Of a stretch of DNA of 64,000 nucleotides, positions 61,751 to 64,000 are shown in pieces (positions within the stretch are counted from its first letter, which is position 1; each line of letters opens with the position of its first letter). This DNA is from UBA5314 sp040217815 (GTDB taxonomy: Bacteria; Bacillota; Syntrophomonadia; Syntrophomonadales; Syntrophomonadaceae), in the NCBI GenBank assembly GCA_040217815.1, contig JBEHWI010000008.1, positions 1 to 64,000 of the forward strand, read 5' to 3'. A program made the position numbers and the translations under genes. The notes under the pieces are model-generated. The model worked only from the letters and a program-made list of their open reading frames with translations, did no database searches and was not told the DNA's origin.

Positions 61751-62860
61751 TTGTATGCATCATCTTACTCGAACCATTCGTTAAAATCAGCAAACGACAA
61801 ACCGGAGCCTTTTGTTGTGACCAAACTGGGAAGCGTACGTGGAACCCCTCCAGTATCAATCATATCTAAACATGGGGATTCATTTCTAGCCGTATATGAT
61901 GATGCCCTGTTTAATAAAAAGGCGCTGATATATCGTCTTAACAACCTCAACCAACCGTATCGCCAGTTAAAAGGCGCCGTCTCCAGTCTAGATCACATGC
62001 ATTTTAGTTCTTCCGGCCGATTATTGGCGGCAGCCAATTATTTTTCCCAGTTTCAATTCAGCGGCTTTATTTATGATATTGAGAAAGACCATCTTAAACC
62101 TGTTCGAGCCGATCGCTATTATGGCAAAGCCAGCATAGGCGGCGGCTCCCAAATGTTTTGCCTGAACCACGACGAATCCCTTATGGCCATAGCTTCATCA
62201 ATATACAACAACAGCCGACTTAAAATCTTTAACCTTGCCAGCCCCAAGGAGCCCACTGTAGTCTTTACCTTGAATCCTCCGGGGAAACTATTTGAAACTA
62301 AATCCCTGAACTGGTCCCCGGATGGCACCATCATTGCCCATCATGGGCATTACATGAATAAACTGATTCCGGCTGTAAAACTGCGCGGTATATTTATATG
62401 GAAGGTTGAGAGCTATTCCCCTTCCCTCTCATTTAAGCATATCGGAACCTTAACCTATGAAAGCCATAACCGAGACGATAATATGGTTGACCTGGTTTTC
62501 TCACCCGACTGCCGCTCGCTGGTGCTCGGTGCTGATAAGAATTCCAGTGATAAAATCAAACTCTTTGACCTCGTTTCTCAACAACTCGTATTTGAATCGG
62601 CTCCTATTGGTGCTACAACTACATCGCTATTATATACTCCCAATGGGAGGTATTTAATCAGTGGAGAAAAAGACGGGTGTATACGTATTTGGAGAGTCGA
62701 GCCTTCATTCTTGACCCTGTACAAGACTATCGCCCTCTCAGGAGAGATTTTTCAGCTATTCATTTCAGCCCAAGGAAATAATCTGCTGATTGCCCACCAG
62801 GACGGAAAAAAAGCGGTTGGAGTGAGCACGGTATCCCTTCCTGCGGAAATGATGAATTAG
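61751..62860 (+). CDS. WD40-like beta-propeller protein
   Basis: 369 residues from TTG 61751 (AAGGAGGC upstream). Several repeat-like strands end with blade motifs such as DHMHFSSSGRLLAAANYF, SLNWSPDGTIIAHHGH, LVFSPDCRSLVLGADKN and LLYTPNGRYLISGEKDGCIRIWRV. No signal peptide. A scaffold role is likely; partner unknown. Codon use is more AT-rich than in the core genes to the left. Confidence 0.8.
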   Translation: MYASSYSNHSLKSANDKPEPFVVTKLGSVRGTPPVSIISKHGDSFLAVYDDALFNKKALIYRLNNLNQPYRQLKGAVSSLDHMHFSSSGRLLAAANYFSQFQFSGFIYDIEKDHLKPVRADRYYGKASIGGGSQMFCLNHDESLMAIASSIYNNSRLKIFNLASPKEPTVVFTLNPPGKLFETKSLNWSPDGTIIAHHGHYMNKLIPAVKLRGIFIWKVESYSPSLSFKHIGTLTYESHNRDDNMVDLVFSPDCRSLVLGADKNSSDKIKLFDLVSQQLVFESAPIGATTTSLLYTPNGRYLISGEKDGCIRIWRVEPSFLTLYKTIALSGEIFQLFISAQGNNLLIAHQDGKKAVGVSTVSLPAEMMN

Positions 62861-63131
62861 ACGCATACAACTGCCGCTGTTTGCACGATAAGGTCAATCA
62901 TTTTCCGGATGACACACGCATTATTGGTCATTATTAATGGTATATTCCTTTCTCCTTTACCACCGTTAACCCATTTATTCAAAAGCAATAATTTCATGGT
63001 GAAAGTGATTTATCAGCGGTTTATCATGGTTTTACTATGTCTTTCAACAACGATTTCTATAATAATCAAAACATAAGCATTCCCTGAAATACAAAGGAAT
63101 GAGTTTAGTACCCAATTGGAGAGACCCATAA

Positions 63132-63383
63132 ATGATAAGAGTATCAACTGAATTCCTGGAGCAAATGGAATCATTTTACCCCGGTATATCGGATATTATT
63201 TACTATTTTGATAGTTTGGATCTGCCAATCTGCCCTAAATGCGGATCCGAAAATACCGCCAGTGTTGAAGTAGGAGTAATCGGCCAAACTTTAGTATTGG
63301 CTATTGCAACAACCCGATTTCACTTGCTGCCCAAAAGCAAACCCGGCGATTATCACTGTAATGATTGTAAAGTGTATTTTTAA
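63132..63383 (+). CDS. Small zinc-ribbon protein
   Basis: 83 residues. CPKCGSENTASVEVG and YHCNDCKVYF supply four cysteines for one zinc, about 40 residues apart. GGAGAG precedes the ATG. No family recognised. It lies in AT-rich DNA at the right edge. Confidence 0.7.
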   Translation: MIRVSTEFLEQMESFYPGISDIIYYFDSLDLPICPKCGSENTASVEVGVIGQTLVLAIATTRFHLLPKSKPGDYHCNDCKVYF

Positions 63384-63435
63384 TAAATCTTTATTCATTT
63401 GTGGATCGATGCACCCAATTCACCTAAGATTCCTA

Positions 63436-63999
63436 CTAAATAAATCCAGATATTATAAAAGTAAATAATACCGCAATAGATAGTAAGCCAATATTCCAAA
63501 TAAACCTGTATTTCCACAATTGAAATTTAGTTGGGAATAAAAGTCTTAAACCTTGCCAATTTATTACGAGCCCCGGTATAAGTATATTGAAATAAATAAC
63601 AGACCAGAGCCAGATAACTAATACGAAAGTGAAAGATCCGGGAACTATCTTGTCGTAAAAATACGGTATTAAATAGCCTCCTAAAAAATAATAAAATACC
63701 TTTAGAATGAATTGTAAATCATGAAATAATGATTTAACATCTGTATTCGAAAATGAAAGATATTTTAGCTTTAAAAATATATTTGAATGTAAAAAAGCAT
63801 TTAAACAGACTATGGTTACTATTATCGCAAATTCATTCTGAGTAATGTTAACATCACAAAGATATAATAGAAATAAACCTATAATTAATGAGACAAATAA
63901 TGTTATCAAGTATTTTGGCCTGGAGATCCTTCTTTCGATTTGTTTTGTATACTCATCTGGAGTAATAGTTCTTACTGTATTAACCTGTTTTTTATCAAA
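63436..63999 (-). CDS. Membrane protein of unknown function, 5' end cut by window edge
   Basis: The last start in frame is TTG 63909 (157 residues), but the frame stays open to the window edge with a plausible cytoplasmic stretch (KKQVNTVRTITPDEYTKQIE), so the true start is probably outside. Four to five membrane helices follow (FVSLIIGLFLLYLCDV, FAIIVTIVCLNAFL, FVLVIWLWSVIYFNIL, IGLLSIAVLFTFIISG). Very AT-rich compared with the rest of the window, which suggests horizontal transfer. Confidence 0.65.
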   Translation of the reverse strand, partial: FDKKQVNTVRTITPDEYTKQIERRISRPKYLITLFVSLIIGLFLLYLCDVNITQNEFAIIVTIVCLNAFLHSNIFLKLKYLSFSNTDVKSLFHDLQFILKVFYYFLGGYLIPYFYDKIVPGSFTFVLVIWLWSVIYFNILIPGLVINWQGLRLLFPTKFQLWKYRFIWNIGLLSIAVLFTFIISGFI

Positions 64000-64000
64000 T

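Overview
This window looks like the chromosome of an anaerobic, endospore-forming Firmicute, probably a Syntrophomonas-like member of the Clostridia. That placement is an inference from gene content. The window carries spoIIAA-spoIIAB-sigF, dacF, spoIIM and spoVAC-AD-AE, Gram-positive style Shine-Dalgarno sites, many GTG/TTG starts, a LexA box of the Bacillus type, a sigma-54 promoter in front of an acyl-CoA dehydrogenase, and an oxygen-sensitive activase operon of the 2-hydroxyacyl-CoA dehydratase type.

Layout. 0-1.4 kb: right end of an integrated element; a large serine recombinase reads in frame into the 3' part of comM. 1.5-10.8 kb: acyltransferase, K+ channel, MOT1-type molybdate transporter, RidA, Na/Ca exchanger, PHP phosphatase, DUF1015 protein and a RACo-like 2Fe-2S/ASKHA protein. 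10.9-14.8 kb: small membrane protein, rnpB (RNase P RNA) with promoter and terminator, then a sigma-54 promoter, a ~530-nt apparently structured leader and an acyl-CoA dehydrogenase. 14.8-15.4 kb: a small zinc-binding protein gene interrupted by one in-frame TGA at a CxxC position, followed by a bacterial SECIS-like hairpin; this is a strong candidate new selenoprotein. 15.5-20.1 kb: LexA-controlled imuB-DUF6504-dnaE2 mutagenesis cassette with a perfect 31-bp palindrome inside. 20.1-25.2 kb: HU, HD-GYP protein, NIF3/TrmK pair, TrpB-like enzyme. 25.2-34.2 kb: two convergent thiamine operons, each headed by a TPP riboswitch (precursor uptake on +, thiD-thiM-thiE-HAD-thiC on -). 34.2-37.3 kb: activase and two DUF2229-type partners. 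37.4-39.4 kb: spoVA. 39.5-41.3 kb: glycosyltransferase/DNRLRE pair and a composite repeat. 41.3-44.5 kb: dodecin, sigF operon, dacF. 44.6-50.4 kb: molybdate ABC cluster (modD, two modA, modB, modC) with a divergent HTH-PBP regulator. 50.4-61.6 kb: Fe-alcohol dehydrogenase, pdp, deoB, xerD, yqzK-like, spoIIM, CBS-type PPase, M20 peptidase, NUDIX and EndoQ genes. 61.7-64 kb: more AT-rich accessory DNA with a WD40 protein, a zinc-ribbon protein and a membrane protein cut by the window edge.

Themes. Molybdate uptake appears twice (MOT1 and Mod ABC) and there is a probable selenocysteine protein, which fits an anaerobe with Mo/W and Se enzymes, although no sel gene lies in the window. A family of MITE-like repeats (161-312 bp, imperfect terminal inverted repeats) occurs at 7.3, 55.0 and 56.3 kb. 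The last two are in opposite orientation around spoIIM and the yqzK-like gene. All family assignments rest on reading the translated sequence and remembered family features; no database search was run.
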